Assembly: GCA_034420695.1 (NCBI GenBank)
Contig: DAOULB010000052.1
Location: 1 to 64,000 of the forward strand
From: Io17-Chloro-G2 sp034420695
Lineage (GTDB): Bacteria; Chloroflexota; Dehalococcoidia; Lucifugimonadales; UBA3495
Direction: 5' to 3'
DNA length: 64,000 bases
Under the pieces are notes generated by a model. It ran no database searches. It had not been told where the DNA came from and was given only the letters and a program-made list of their open reading frames with translations. Position 1 is the first letter of the stretch, and each line of letters starts with the position of its first letter. The translations under genes and the position numbers were made by a program. Positions 8,331 to 15,947 of the stretch are shown here, in pieces.

Positions 8331-10013
8331 ATGGAACTGAGTGGCGCAGAAATAGTTTGCGAAAGCCTCCTGAAAGAGGGGGTCGAGGTCATTTTCGGCC
8401 TGCCGGGAGGGGCGGTGCTGCCCCTCTATGGGGCCCTTTCCAAGTATCCGGACCTTCGACACGTGCTTGTGCGGCATGAGCAGGCCGCCGCCATGGCCGC
8501 CGACGGTTACGCTAGGTCCACCGGCAGGGTCGGCGTCTGTTCCGCCACCTCCGGTCCCGGCGCCACCAATCTGGTGACAGGTATCGCCTCCGCCCAGATG
8601 GACTCAATTCCAATTGTGGCCATCACTGGGCAGGTGCCCCGGGCCGCCATCGGCCGGGATGCCTTCCAGGAAACCGACGTGACCGGCATTACACTGCCCA
8701 TCACTAAGCACAACTACTTGGTGATGAACGTTTCCGATATTGCCCCGGCGATAAAAGAGGCCTTCCACATCGCCCGCTCCGGCCGCCCAGGCCCTGTGCT
8801 TGTAGACATCCCCAAGGATGTGCTGCTGGACGAGCGGACCGAGTTCGTCTGGCCCGATAGCGTCAACCTGCCGGGCTACAACCCTCCGGGAGAGGCGCCC
8901 CAAGACCAGATAGACCGGGCCGCCGAGCTCATCAACCAAGCGGAAAGGCCTGTGATTCTGGCCGGCCACGGGCTGCTCATTTCCCACGCCTACAAGGAGA
9001 TGCAGCAACTGGCCGAGAAGGCCCAGATCCCGGTCATCACTACCCTTCTCGGCATCAGTTCCCTGCCCACCGACCACTACCTGAACGTGGGCTTTCCCGG
9101 AATGCACGGCCAAGCCTACTCCAGCTTGACCATAGACAAAGCCGACCTGCTCATCGCCTTGGGCATGCGCTTCGACGACCGGGTCACCGGCAGAATCAAG
9201 GACTTCGCTCCCAACGCCAAGGTGGTCCACGTGGACATCGACCCCTCGGAGTTGAACAAGAACGTCAAGGCCGATGCTCCCGTCCTGGGAGACCTCAAGC
9301 CCGTTTTGAACCAGTTGTTGGAGAAAGTGGAATCCAACGTCCACATCGACTGGCTCAAGTACGTCGATGCCCTCCGGGCGGAGCACCCGTTGAACGAGGT
9401 GCCCCAGACCGGCGAGCTCCTGCCCCAGTACGTGCTCACCCAGTTGGCCCAAGCTACCCAGGGTGATTCGATAGTGGTGACCGGGGTTGGCCAGCACCAG
9501 ATGTGGGCCGCCCAATACTGCCGCTTCCGGGAGCCAAACACCCTCATTACCTCCGGCGGGCTGGGCTCCATGGGGTTCGAAGTTCCCGCCGCCCTGGGCG
9601 CCAAGATGGGCCGCCCCGATAAGGTCGTATGGTCAGTGGCCGGAGACGGCGGCTTCCAGATGACCATGTGCGACTTGGCCACCGCAGTGGAGAACAACAT
9701 AGACGTAAAGTTCGCCATACTCAATAACGGCACCCTCGGTATGGTGCACCAGTGGCAGGACCTGTTCTATGAACGGGACTACTTCTCCACCGTCTATTCG
9801 GGCAACCCCGACTTCGTCAAGCTGGCCGAGGCCTACGGCATTTCCGGCATACGGGTGACCAGCCAGGAAGAGGTGGCCGGGGCCATCCAGCAGGCCATAG
9901 AGACTCCGGGGCCGGTATTGCTGGACTTCGTTGTCAAGCGGGGTGAGAACGTTTACCCGATGATACCCGCCGGTGAGTCCATTCACGAAATGATGGAGCG
10001 CCCTCCCGCCTAG
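8331..10013 (+). CDS. ilvB: acetolactate synthase large (catalytic) subunit
   Basis: A ThDP-dependent enzyme that makes acetolactate or acetohydroxybutyrate for Val, Leu and Ile synthesis, 560 residues. The catalytic Glu lies in LVRHEQAAAMAADGYAR. The ThDP-binding motif runs from GDGGFQMT to NNGTLGMVHQWQ, which is the AHAS signature. FAD and PYR/PP domains have normal length. It is the first gene after the T-box and is followed 22 bases later by its regulatory subunit, so it is the principal AHAS of the genome. A second large subunit lies at 35405. Confidence 0.96.
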   Translation: MELSGAEIVCESLLKEGVEVIFGLPGGAVLPLYGALSKYPDLRHVLVRHEQAAAMAADGYARSTGRVGVCSATSGPGATNLVTGIASAQMDSIPIVAITGQVPRAAIGRDAFQETDVTGITLPITKHNYLVMNVSDIAPAIKEAFHIARSGRPGPVLVDIPKDVLLDERTEFVWPDSVNLPGYNPPGEAPQDQIDRAAELINQAERPVILAGHGLLISHAYKEMQQLAEKAQIPVITTLLGISSLPTDHYLNVGFPGMHGQAYSSLTIDKADLLIALGMRFDDRVTGRIKDFAPNAKVVHVDIDPSELNKNVKADAPVLGDLKPVLNQLLEKVESNVHIDWLKYVDALRAEHPLNEVPQTGELLPQYVLTQLAQATQGDSIVVTGVGQHQMWAAQYCRFREPNTLITSGGLGSMGFEVPAALGAKMGRPDKVVWSVAGDGGFQMTMCDLATAVENNIDVKFAILNNGTLGMVHQWQDLFYERDYFSTVYSGNPDFVKLAEAYGISGIRVTSQEEVAGAIQQAIETPGPVLLDFVVKRGENVYPMIPAGESIHEMMERPPA

Positions 10014-10035
10014 CCCCATCATAAAGGCAGCTTAC

Positions 10036-10608
10036 ATGAGCTTGGACGAAAATCTGCACACAATTATTGCCTTGGTTGAGGATCGGCCCGGCGTCCTTAC
10101 CCGTATTGCCAGCATGTTCCGCCGCCGGGGCTTCAACATTGCCAGCCTCGCGGTGGGGAGGAGCGAGAAGCCCGGCCTGTCCCGCATGACCTTCGTCGTC
10201 GAGGGCGATGAGGCCACCGTAAACCAAGTCACCAAGCAGCTGGACAAGCTTATAGAAGTCATCCGGGTCACCGACATCACCGAGCAGGAAATAATCGCCC
10301 GGGAACTGGCCCTCATAAAGGTCCATGCCACCGCTGCCAGCCGGAGCGAGGTAATCCAGATAGTGCAGCTCTTCCGGGCTAAAATCGTGGACGTAGGAGC
10401 CCAATCTCTGGTCATCGAGACCACGGGAGACGAAGGGAAAATCAACGCCCTGCACGACCTGCTGGAGCCCTTCGGAATAATCGAGATGCTGCGGACCGGC
10501 CTGGTTGCCATGGTGCGAGGCCAAGCCGACGGGCGCACCAGTGACGGGGCCGGGCTGGAGGCCTTCAGCCACACCGCCAATGGACACCAATACGGCGCTG
10601 GAAGCTAA
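10036..10608 (+). CDS. ilvN: acetolactate synthase small (regulatory) subunit
   Basis: A 190-residue ACT-domain protein that activates IlvB and confers valine feedback sensitivity. The ACT domain starts at once with IIALVEDRPGVLTRIA. The second, C-terminal domain with QIVQLFRAKIVDVG matches the AHAS small-subunit C domain. The tail after about residue 160 is Gly/Ala-rich and variable. It begins 22 bases after ilvB and precedes ilvC in one operon. This is the only ilvN in the window. Confidence 0.95.
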   Translation: MSLDENLHTIIALVEDRPGVLTRIASMFRRRGFNIASLAVGRSEKPGLSRMTFVVEGDEATVNQVTKQLDKLIEVIRVTDITEQEIIARELALIKVHATAASRSEVIQIVQLFRAKIVDVGAQSLVIETTGDEGKINALHDLLEPFGIIEMLRTGLVAMVRGQADGRTSDGAGLEAFSHTANGHQYGAGS

Positions 10609-10682
10609 TATGGCAGGGGAAGCTAAGCTCCAAAGCCGGAACAGACCCGCAAATAGACCCGGAACTTAACGAGGATTTGAAG

Positions 10683-11678
10683 ATGGTCAACGTTTACTAC
10701 GACGCCGACGCCGACCTGGGAGTCCTGGAAGGCAAGACGGTAGGAATTATCGGCTACGGCAGCCAAGGCCACGCTCATGCCCTGAACCTGAAGGACAACG
10801 GTCAGAACGTGGTAGTCGGGTTGTATCCCGGCAGTTCCAGCATCGCAACGGCAGAGGCCGCGGGGCTGCGGGTCGCCGATGTGCCGCAAGTAGCCGCCGA
10901 GGCCGACGTGATGATGATGGTAATCCCGGACCACGTGCAAGGCCGCATCTATCGGGAGCAGATAGCCCCCAACATAAAACCCGGCAGCGCCTTCATGGTG
11001 GCCCACGGCTTCAGCATCCATTACCGGGAGATAGTTCTGCCGGACAACGTGGACGTGATGATGGTGGCCCCCAAGGCCCCCGGACACCGGATGCGTGAAC
11101 TCTTCGTTGAAGGCGTCGGCGTGCCCAGCCTGCTAGCGGTGCACCAAGACGCCACCGGCAACGCCAAGAATATCGGCTTGGCCTACGCCAAGGGCATCGG
11201 TTGCACCGGTGCCGGCGTGCTTGAGACCACTATCAAGGACGAGACCGAAAGCGACCTGTTCGGGGAACAGAGCATTCTCTGCGGCGGAGTGACCGCCTTG
11301 GTCAACGCGGCTTTCGAAACCCTGGTGGAAGCCGGCTACCCCCAGGAAATCGCCTACTTCGAGTGCCTCCACGAGTTGAAAATGATAGTTGACCTGATGT
11401 ACCAAGGCGGGCACAACTACATGCACTTCTCGGTCAGCGACACCGCCGAGTACGGCTCCCTCAGCCGCCGGAACCGCATCATCGACGAGCACGTCCGTGA
11501 GAACATGCGCTCCGTGCTGAAGGAAATCCAGGACGGCACCTTCGCCCGGGAGTGGATCGCCGAGAACGACGAGGGCCGGCCCAGGTTCATCCCCATGCGG
11601 GAAGCCGCCCAGAACGCTCCCATAGAAGGCATCGGCAAGGAACTCCGCGCCATGATGCCCTGGATGGACCCCAAGTAG
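10683..11678 (+). CDS. ilvC: ketol-acid reductoisomerase, class I
   Basis: Converts acetolactate to dihydroxyisovalerate with NADPH and Mg. The product is 331 residues from ATG 10683; an in-frame TTG at 10677 is a less likely start. The Rossmann motif is GYGSQGHAHALNL. The metal-binding DETESDLFGEQ and the later ECLHELKMIVDLMY helix hold the catalytic acidic residues. Length is that of the short class I enzyme. The last 23 bases of the gene are duplicated 286 bases downstream, in front of the second of two small paralogous genes. Confidence 0.96.
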   Translation: MVNVYYDADADLGVLEGKTVGIIGYGSQGHAHALNLKDNGQNVVVGLYPGSSSIATAEAAGLRVADVPQVAAEADVMMMVIPDHVQGRIYREQIAPNIKPGSAFMVAHGFSIHYREIVLPDNVDVMMVAPKAPGHRMRELFVEGVGVPSLLAVHQDATGNAKNIGLAYAKGIGCTGAGVLETTIKDETESDLFGEQSILCGGVTALVNAAFETLVEAGYPQEIAYFECLHELKMIVDLMYQGGHNYMHFSVSDTAEYGSLSRRNRIIDEHVRENMRSVLKEIQDGTFAREWIAENDEGRPRFIPMREAAQNAPIEGIGKELRAMMPWMDPK

Positions 11679-11693
11679 TGGGGAGAGTTTTTC

Positions 11694-11921
11694 GTGACTA
11701 CCACCGCTACCGAATCTCCCGACGGAGAGCGCCTCGCCCGGCTGGAGACCCGGGTGGAAAGCCTGGAACTGCACGCTGCCCAAATTAGGGACGACATCCG
11801 AGAACTCAGGGCCAGAATGGACAGACAGTTTCTTTGGATTCTGGGAATTATTATAACGATGTGGGTTTCCCTGGTCGCCTTGGGCGTCACTGCTATGATT
11901 ACCTTGTTGAGCAGGCTGTGA
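11694..11921 (+). CDS. small coiled-coil, single-pass membrane protein (copy 1)
   Basis: A 75-residue protein with a GTG start. A polar N terminus is followed by a heptad-like helix (LARLETRVESLELHAAQ, about residues 14-30) and one transmembrane segment with ILGIIITMWVSLVALG (about 49-64). The layout resembles small hemolysin-XhlA-like or DUF-type membrane coiled-coil proteins, but no catalytic residues are present. It lies 15 bases after ilvC, within the ilv-leu operon, next to a paralogue. The function is unknown. Confidence 0.65.
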   Translation: MTTTATESPDGERLARLETRVESLELHAAQIRDDIRELRARMDRQFLWILGIIITMWVSLVALGVTAMITLLSRL

Positions 11922-11980
11922 GGTCGGATGCGGAGCACTGATGCCCTGGATGGACCCCAAGTAACCGGGACTACCCGTCT

Positions 11981-12205
11981 ATGACAACCACAACAGCTGA
12001 ACCCCCCGACGGAGAAAGGCTCGCCCGGTTAGAAACCCGGGTCGAGAACCTTGAACTTCAGGTTGCCCAAATAAGGGACGCCATCCGGGACCTGAGAAGA
12101 GAAATCCAGGACCTCCGAACCAAGATAGATAGAAACCTGCTATGGACCTTGGGGATCACAATCACGATGTGGGCCACCGTCATGGCGGCTGTTTTGTTCA
12201 AGTAG
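11981..12205 (+). CDS. small coiled-coil, single-pass membrane protein (copy 2)
   Basis: A 74-residue paralogue of the preceding gene. It has the same order of parts: a Thr-rich start, PDGERLARLETRVENLEL, a longer charged coiled coil with REIQDLRTKIDRN, then one membrane helix with TLGITITMWATVMAA. The ribosome site is weak. Conservation of reading frame and of the coiled-coil/membrane design in both copies argues that the proteins are real. The role in a branched-chain amino-acid operon is unclear; they may simply be passengers. Confidence 0.65.
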   Translation: MTTTTAEPPDGERLARLETRVENLELQVAQIRDAIRDLRREIQDLRTKIDRNLLWTLGITITMWATVMAAVLFK

Positions 12206-12263
12206 CAGTCCTTGGTTGAAGGCAAAATAAGAACCCCGCACAACACAAAGGGAGCAAAATCTA

Positions 12264-12371
12264 ATGCAGCAGGAGACGTTGAGTGTAGTTCGCCGTCGCA
12301 TGCTGGTCCTGGCCGGGCTGGATGCGGTGGACTACACCTCCCTGGCATCCCTTTCCGGGACCGGACGTTAA
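12264..12371 (+). CDS. 35-residue ORF upstream of leuA
   Basis: ATG 12264 is preceded by AGGGAG at 12249-12254, a plausible ribosome site. The peptide starts MQQETLSVVRRRMLVLAGLD and has six Leu in 35 residues, not in a run. It ends at TAA 12369-12371, 96 bases before the leuA start. It could be a small protein or a leader. There is no obvious Leu codon cluster or terminator to support classical attenuation. I do not recognise a family. Confidence 0.4.
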   Translation: MQQETLSVVRRRMLVLAGLDAVDYTSLASLSGTGR

Positions 12372-12467
12372 AGCCAAAGACAGCCTGACATGGGACCCGG
12401 AGGGGATTTACTCCCGGGTGACCAACCGGATTTTCAAAACAGGGAAACAGTAAGGAAAGGGAAAGAA

Positions 12468-14036
12468 ATGGTAGACCAAGCAGACCGCAAGGTAATGTTT
12501 CTGGACACAACCCTCCGTGATGGAGAACAGTCCGCCGGCATCGGAATGACCGGCGACGAAAAGTTTGAGATTGCCAGGCAGCTGCAGCGGATGAAGGTGG
12601 ACATCATTGAAGCCGGATTCGCCGCCAGCTCTCCGGGAGACTTCGACGCGGTGAGCCGCATCGCCCGGGAAATCGAAGGCCCCACGATCTGCTCCTTGGC
12701 CCGGGCCCACCCCAACGACGTGGACCAAGCCTGGCAGGCGGTGCGCCACGCCGAGAAGCCCCGCATTCACGTCTTCCTCTCCTCTTCCGACATCCATGTA
12801 TTGCATCAACTGCGGAAGGACCGGGAAGAGGTGATGGGCATGGCCGTCTCCATGGTGGAGCGGGCCCGGGGCTACTGTTCCGACGTGGAATTTTCCCCAA
12901 TGGACGCCACCCGCACCCGCCCGGAGTACCTGTTCCAAATGCTGGAAGCGGTAATTGCCGCCGGGGCTACCACGGTGAACATCGCCGACACTGTGGGCTA
13001 CGCCATTCCGTCGGACTTCACCCGGCTGATCCACGACATCCGGGCCAACGTCCGGGGCATCGAAAACGTCAACCTCAGTGTGCACTGCCACAACGACTTG
13101 GGCCTTTCCGTGTCCAACAGTCTGGCAGCCATAGAAGCAGGCGCCACCCAGGTTGAAGGTTGCATCAACGGCATCGGCGAACGCGCTGGCAACGCCTCCA
13201 TCGAAGAGATAATCATGGCCTTGGACACCCGCAAGGACCTCTTCAAGGTCGATATGGGAATCGACACCACCCAGTTGTACCCGGCCAGCAGGCTGGTCAG
13301 CCGCGTCACCGGTATGTCCGTCCAAGCCAACAAGGCAATCGTCGGTGAGAACGCCTTCCGCCACGCCTCCGGTATCCATCAAGACGGCGTGCTGAAAGAC
13401 CGCTCCACCTACGAAGTTATGCAGCCCGAGCGTGTGGGAGTTCCCGGCAACAGCCTCGTCCTGGGCAAGCTCAGCGGCCGGGCCGGCCTTCAATCCCGCT
13501 TGGAAGCCTTGGGCTACTCCCTGGACCGGGAAACCCTCACCAGTGTGTTCGAGTCGTTCAAGTCCCTGGCCGACAAGAAGCCGGAAATCACTGACCGGGA
13601 CTTGGAAATCCTGATGGACGAGGAGAAGCGGGAAGCCAGCGAGCCCGTCAGCTACACCTTGGACCACGTCCAGTTCACCAGCGGTGACCACGACATACCC
13701 ACTGCCACCGTCAGGCTCATCGGCCCGGAGCAACAGATGATCACCGACGCCTCCACCGGTAACGGCCCCGTGGACGCCGTCTGCAACGCCATCGACCGGG
13801 TGGTCGGCCTCGGCTGCAAGCTGGTGGACTTCAACGTCCAAGCGGTCACTGAGGGCCTGGATGCTATCGGTACGGTAACCGTCAGGGTCGAGTCTGCCGG
13901 GAAGACCTACACTGGGCGGGGAGCCGACACCGACATCATCGTAGCGTCGGGCAAAGCCTACCTCAGCGCCGTCAACCGGGTCCTGGCCACCGAGGAAGGC
14001 CGCACCCTCCCGGCCCTCGGCGCCACCCCGGACTAG
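12468..14036 (+). CDS. leuA: 2-isopropylmalate synthase
   Basis: Condenses acetyl-CoA with 2-oxoisovalerate, the first committed step to leucine. The product is 522 residues from ATG 12468, which has a purine-rich ribosome site AAGGAAAGG just upstream; an upstream in-frame ATG at 12390 adds 26 poorly conserved residues. The catalytic DTTLRDGEQS motif is at the N terminus. The metal ligands lie in HCHNDLGLSVSNS. The C-terminal LeuA dimer regulatory domain (after about residue 390) has TGNGPVDAVCNAID. It is the last gene of the operon and is followed by a strong terminator. Citramalate synthase is less likely. Confidence 0.93.
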   Translation: MVDQADRKVMFLDTTLRDGEQSAGIGMTGDEKFEIARQLQRMKVDIIEAGFAASSPGDFDAVSRIAREIEGPTICSLARAHPNDVDQAWQAVRHAEKPRIHVFLSSSDIHVLHQLRKDREEVMGMAVSMVERARGYCSDVEFSPMDATRTRPEYLFQMLEAVIAAGATTVNIADTVGYAIPSDFTRLIHDIRANVRGIENVNLSVHCHNDLGLSVSNSLAAIEAGATQVEGCINGIGERAGNASIEEIIMALDTRKDLFKVDMGIDTTQLYPASRLVSRVTGMSVQANKAIVGENAFRHASGIHQDGVLKDRSTYEVMQPERVGVPGNSLVLGKLSGRAGLQSRLEALGYSLDRETLTSVFESFKSLADKKPEITDRDLEILMDEEKREASEPVSYTLDHVQFTSGDHDIPTATVRLIGPEQQMITDASTGNGPVDAVCNAIDRVVGLGCKLVDFNVQAVTEGLDAIGTVTVRVESAGKTYTGRGADTDIIVASGKAYLSAVNRVLATEEGRTLPALGATPD

Positions 14037-14060
14037 GCCCCGGAAAGAGCCCGAACAAGA

Positions 14061-14089
14061 ACGAGGGCGGACTGGTTTCCGCCCTCGTC
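14061..14089 (+). terminator. terminator after leuA
   Basis: ACGAGGGCGG at 14061-14070 pairs perfectly with CCGCCCTCGT at 14080-14089 across a nine-base loop, followed by CTGTTAT. It separates leuA from the convergent MBL-fold gene and may work in both directions. Confidence 0.8.
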
Positions 14090-14114
14090 TGTTATCCCGA
14101 GACCTCCACTTCCC

Positions 14115-15188
14115 TCACACTAGCTTCATCTGGAAGCCCACGTTGTCTCTGTGCCCGTTCTTGCCGTCCAGGTGCACCGCTGGGTAACCCATCCGCCTCA
14201 GATGGGCCGCCAAGTCGGGAAAACCGTTGACCGTATACACCTGCTTGGCCCCCACCTCCCGCACGTAGGACACCAACTGGTCGAAATCCGGGTGGTCGCT
14301 CAGCGGCAGGCTGGCGTCGGCCCGCCGGCTCCAGCCGCTGCCCCCGGCGGCGGACCACCCAGTCAGTTCCATGACTCGCTTGCCCGATACGCTTCCCAGC
14401 CCCAGCTTGTCCCAGCGCACCGGAGGCGTTATTAGCACCTCTCCTTCAGCCCATTGGCCGTCGAACCGGGAAAACTCCGCCGGAAAAGTTACTCCCGCTT
14501 CCCGGTAAATCCCCGTAACGGCGAAAACGCTTTCCTCCAGCATAACCTCGAAACCCGCACCAAGAAGATGGTGCAGCACCTCTTGGGCTTTGCCCAAGCG
14601 CCAGACTTGGATGACCGGCCGGCGTCCCTCGTCCAACCAACCGCGGAGGATTCGGAACGCAGATTCCAACACTTGGGGCTGGGGTGGAAACGAATAGCCT
14701 TGCTTGCCGTAAGTGGACTCTAGGATTAGGGTGTCGCAGGGCACTGCCTCCAGCGGCTCGTTGGTGGGACTGGGCTGTACCTTGATGTCCCCGGTGTATA
14801 ACACCCTTTCCCCGCTGGCGGCTTCCACCAACACCTGCGCCGAGCCCAAGCAATGCCCGGCGGGATACAGCGTAACTGTGTGCCCATCCCGCCGGAGGGG
14901 TTCTCCATACTCCAGGACGATGGGATCCGGCGTACCAAGGTAGTTGGAAGCAAGAAGCAACGTGTTGGAGGTCAGCACCGGCCGGCTGTGCTTCCCCAAG
15001 TGGTCGGTGTGGGCATGGGAGATGACGCTGCTCTCCCGTTTCCTCCGGGAGTCCAGCCAAAGGTCTAACTCTGGTAGGTACACCCCTCGGTCAAAAACTG
15101 CTTCCACAACCCGGTCCTCTCCACACACCGGCAACCGGGTTTCCGGCCCCGGGCCGCTCCGGCAGGTAGTATAGCATGGAGGGCTCAT
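14115..15188 (-). CDS. MBL-fold exonuclease, CPSF/ligase-associated type
   Basis: A predicted zinc-dependent nucleic-acid exonuclease of the metallo-beta-lactamase/beta-CASP group, 357 residues. It shows the HxHxDH motif as SHAHTDHLGKH, then AGHCLGSAQVLVE, TGDIKVQPSP and ESTYGKQGYS, which are the typical metal and beta-CASP positions. Relatives are often partnered with ATP-dependent DNA ligases, but none is visible here. The first 27 residues are poorly conserved, and a GTG at 15107 would give a start more like the family. Confidence 0.82.
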   Translation of the reverse strand: MSPPCYTTCRSGPGPETRLPVCGEDRVVEAVFDRGVYLPELDLWLDSRRKRESSVISHAHTDHLGKHSRPVLTSNTLLLASNYLGTPDPIVLEYGEPLRRDGHTVTLYPAGHCLGSAQVLVEAASGERVLYTGDIKVQPSPTNEPLEAVPCDTLILESTYGKQGYSFPPQPQVLESAFRILRGWLDEGRRPVIQVWRLGKAQEVLHHLLGAGFEVMLEESVFAVTGIYREAGVTFPAEFSRFDGQWAEGEVLITPPVRWDKLGLGSVSGKRVMELTGWSAAGGSGWSRRADASLPLSDHPDFDQLVSYVREVGAKQVYTVNGFPDLAAHLRRMGYPAVHLDGKNGHRDNVGFQMKLV

Positions 15189-15251
15189 TGCCCCGGCCTG
15201 TTCCGTTTTGGGGGAAAGGGCTGTCCTTCTTGCCGCCGCCTTGCCGCTCTA

Positions 15252-15287
15252 GGCAACCAAGGCAACGAAGGCAACGAAGGCAACGAA
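15252..15287 (+). repeat. 9-bp tandem repeat, four units
   Basis: GGCAACGAA is repeated three times from 15261 to 15287, preceded by a one-base variant GGCAACCAA at 15252-15260. The array lies in the spacer between the divergent MBL exonuclease and the redoxin gene, 29 bases before a TATAAT box. It may vary in copy number between strains. Confidence 0.85.
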
Positions 15288-15315
15288 GGGTGTCGTCAGC
15301 CACAGGGTTGTGGGG

Positions 15316-15321
15316 TATAAT
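15316..15321 (+). promoter_or_regulatory. -10 box upstream of the redoxin gene
   Basis: A perfect TATAAT is at 15316-15321. The hexamer 17 bases upstream is a poor -35, so an activator may be needed. The redoxin start is 71 bases downstream. A seven-codon ORF (15364-15387) lies between, with its stop overlapping the weak ribosome site. Confidence 0.5.
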
Positions 15322-15391
15322 CTCTGCGGTTCTTCCCTGTGAGGAGCCTAATCCGGGGCCTCAATGAGCGCTCCAATAAAAAGGTAGATGT

Positions 15392-15856
15392 ATGCCTGCT
15401 CAAGTTGGTGATGCCGCTCCCGATTTTACCCTGCCCTCGGTCAGCGAAGGCGACATTACGTTAAGCCAATATCGGGGTGAAAAACACGTCGTTCTCTCCT
15501 TCCACGTCTTTGACTTCACCTCTGGTTGAACCACCCAAGCTACCTCGTTCCGGCAGTTCAATGGCCAGTTCGAGGAGCGAAATGCCCAGGTGCTGGGCAT
15601 CAGTTGCGACACCGTAGCCGCCCACCGGGCTTGGTCCACCGCTATGGGTGGGCTTCCTTATCCCGAATTGTCCGACTTCCATCCCAAGGGAAAGGCCAGC
15701 CAAGCCTACGACCTGTATAACGAGGAACGTGGTGCTACCGTCCGCGCCGTGGTGGTTGTGGACAAGGAAGGAATCATCCGCTTCAGGGAGACCTACGAGC
15801 CGGGAGTCCTGCCCGACCCTGCCTCCATCCTGGCCACCATCGACCAACTGGCTTAA
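15392..15856 (+). CDS. selenocysteine-containing peroxiredoxin-like protein (UGA at codon 46)
   Basis: Reading from ATG 15392 gives an AhpC/TSA-type thioredoxin fold: VGDAAPDFTLPSV, a strand with HVVLSF, then an in-frame TGA at 15527-15529. The same frame continues as TTQATSFRQF to a TAA at 15856, 154 residues in all. The TGA falls at the peroxidatic Cys position of the family (usually T-x-x-C-T), in SGUTTQ. No frameshift is needed, and the downstream half is well conserved (VLGISCDTVAAHRAW, VVVVDKEGIIRF). The standard reading is a Sec-containing redoxin that reduces peroxides. The partner Cys is in GISCD. A candidate SECIS hairpin follows the TGA. The alternative is a nonsense pseudogene. 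Confidence 0.82.
15530..15580 (+). promoter_or_regulatory. candidate bacterial SECIS element
   Basis: Just after the UGA, CCTCG (15543-15547) pairs with CGAGG (15571-15575). Above a small U-U internal loop, GGC (15552-15554) pairs with GCC (15564-15566), leaving a nine-base apical loop, AGTTCAATG. The loop begins 25 bases after the UGA and has a G as its second base. Both features fit the published bacterial SECIS consensus (apical loop some 16-37 bases away, G in the first two positions). It lies within the coding sequence, as expected in bacteria. Confidence 0.6.
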
Positions 15857-15883
15857 CCCACAGGCGCCGCTCAAGAAACAAAA

Positions 15884-15917
15884 GAAGAGGGCCCGCCTTG
15901 AGACGGGCCCTTCTTAT
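15884..15917 (+). terminator. bidirectional terminator between redoxin and greA-like gene
   Basis: GGGCCCG near 15889-15895 pairs with CGGGCCC at 15904-15910. The hairpin is flanked by an A-rich tract upstream and TTCTTATT downstream. It is suited to stop transcripts from both the redoxin gene and the convergent GreA-domain gene. Confidence 0.7.
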
Positions 15918-15947
15918 TGTCCAACGCCGGTTCTTTCCGGTCTCAAC

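Larger units (their letters stand above)
11655..12205 (+). repeat. tandem duplication carrying the ilvC 3' tail and a small gene
   Basis: A 23-base segment at 11655-11677, the last codons of ilvC, recurs perfectly at 11941-11963, an offset of 286 bases. Each copy is followed by a gene for a homologous 74-75 residue protein. Similarity continues at lower identity through the coding part. This is best read as an old tandem duplication whose left end lay within ilvC, followed by divergence. The second tail copy is non-functional but preserved. Confidence 0.8.

Noticed and set aside
12408..13841. 477-codon minus-strand frame opposite leuA
   Set aside because: Low-complexity Gly/Val/His-rich translation typical of antisense shadows in GC-rich genes; leuA itself has all catalytic motifs.
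12468..14036. Citramalate synthase (cimA) instead of leuA
   Set aside because: The order of motifs and the C-terminal LeuA-type regulatory domain in an ilvBNC operon with a Leu-type T-box fit 2-isopropylmalate synthase better; substrate choice still needs testing.
15252..15287. CRISPR-like array
   Set aside because: The repeat unit is only 9 bases and there are no spacers.
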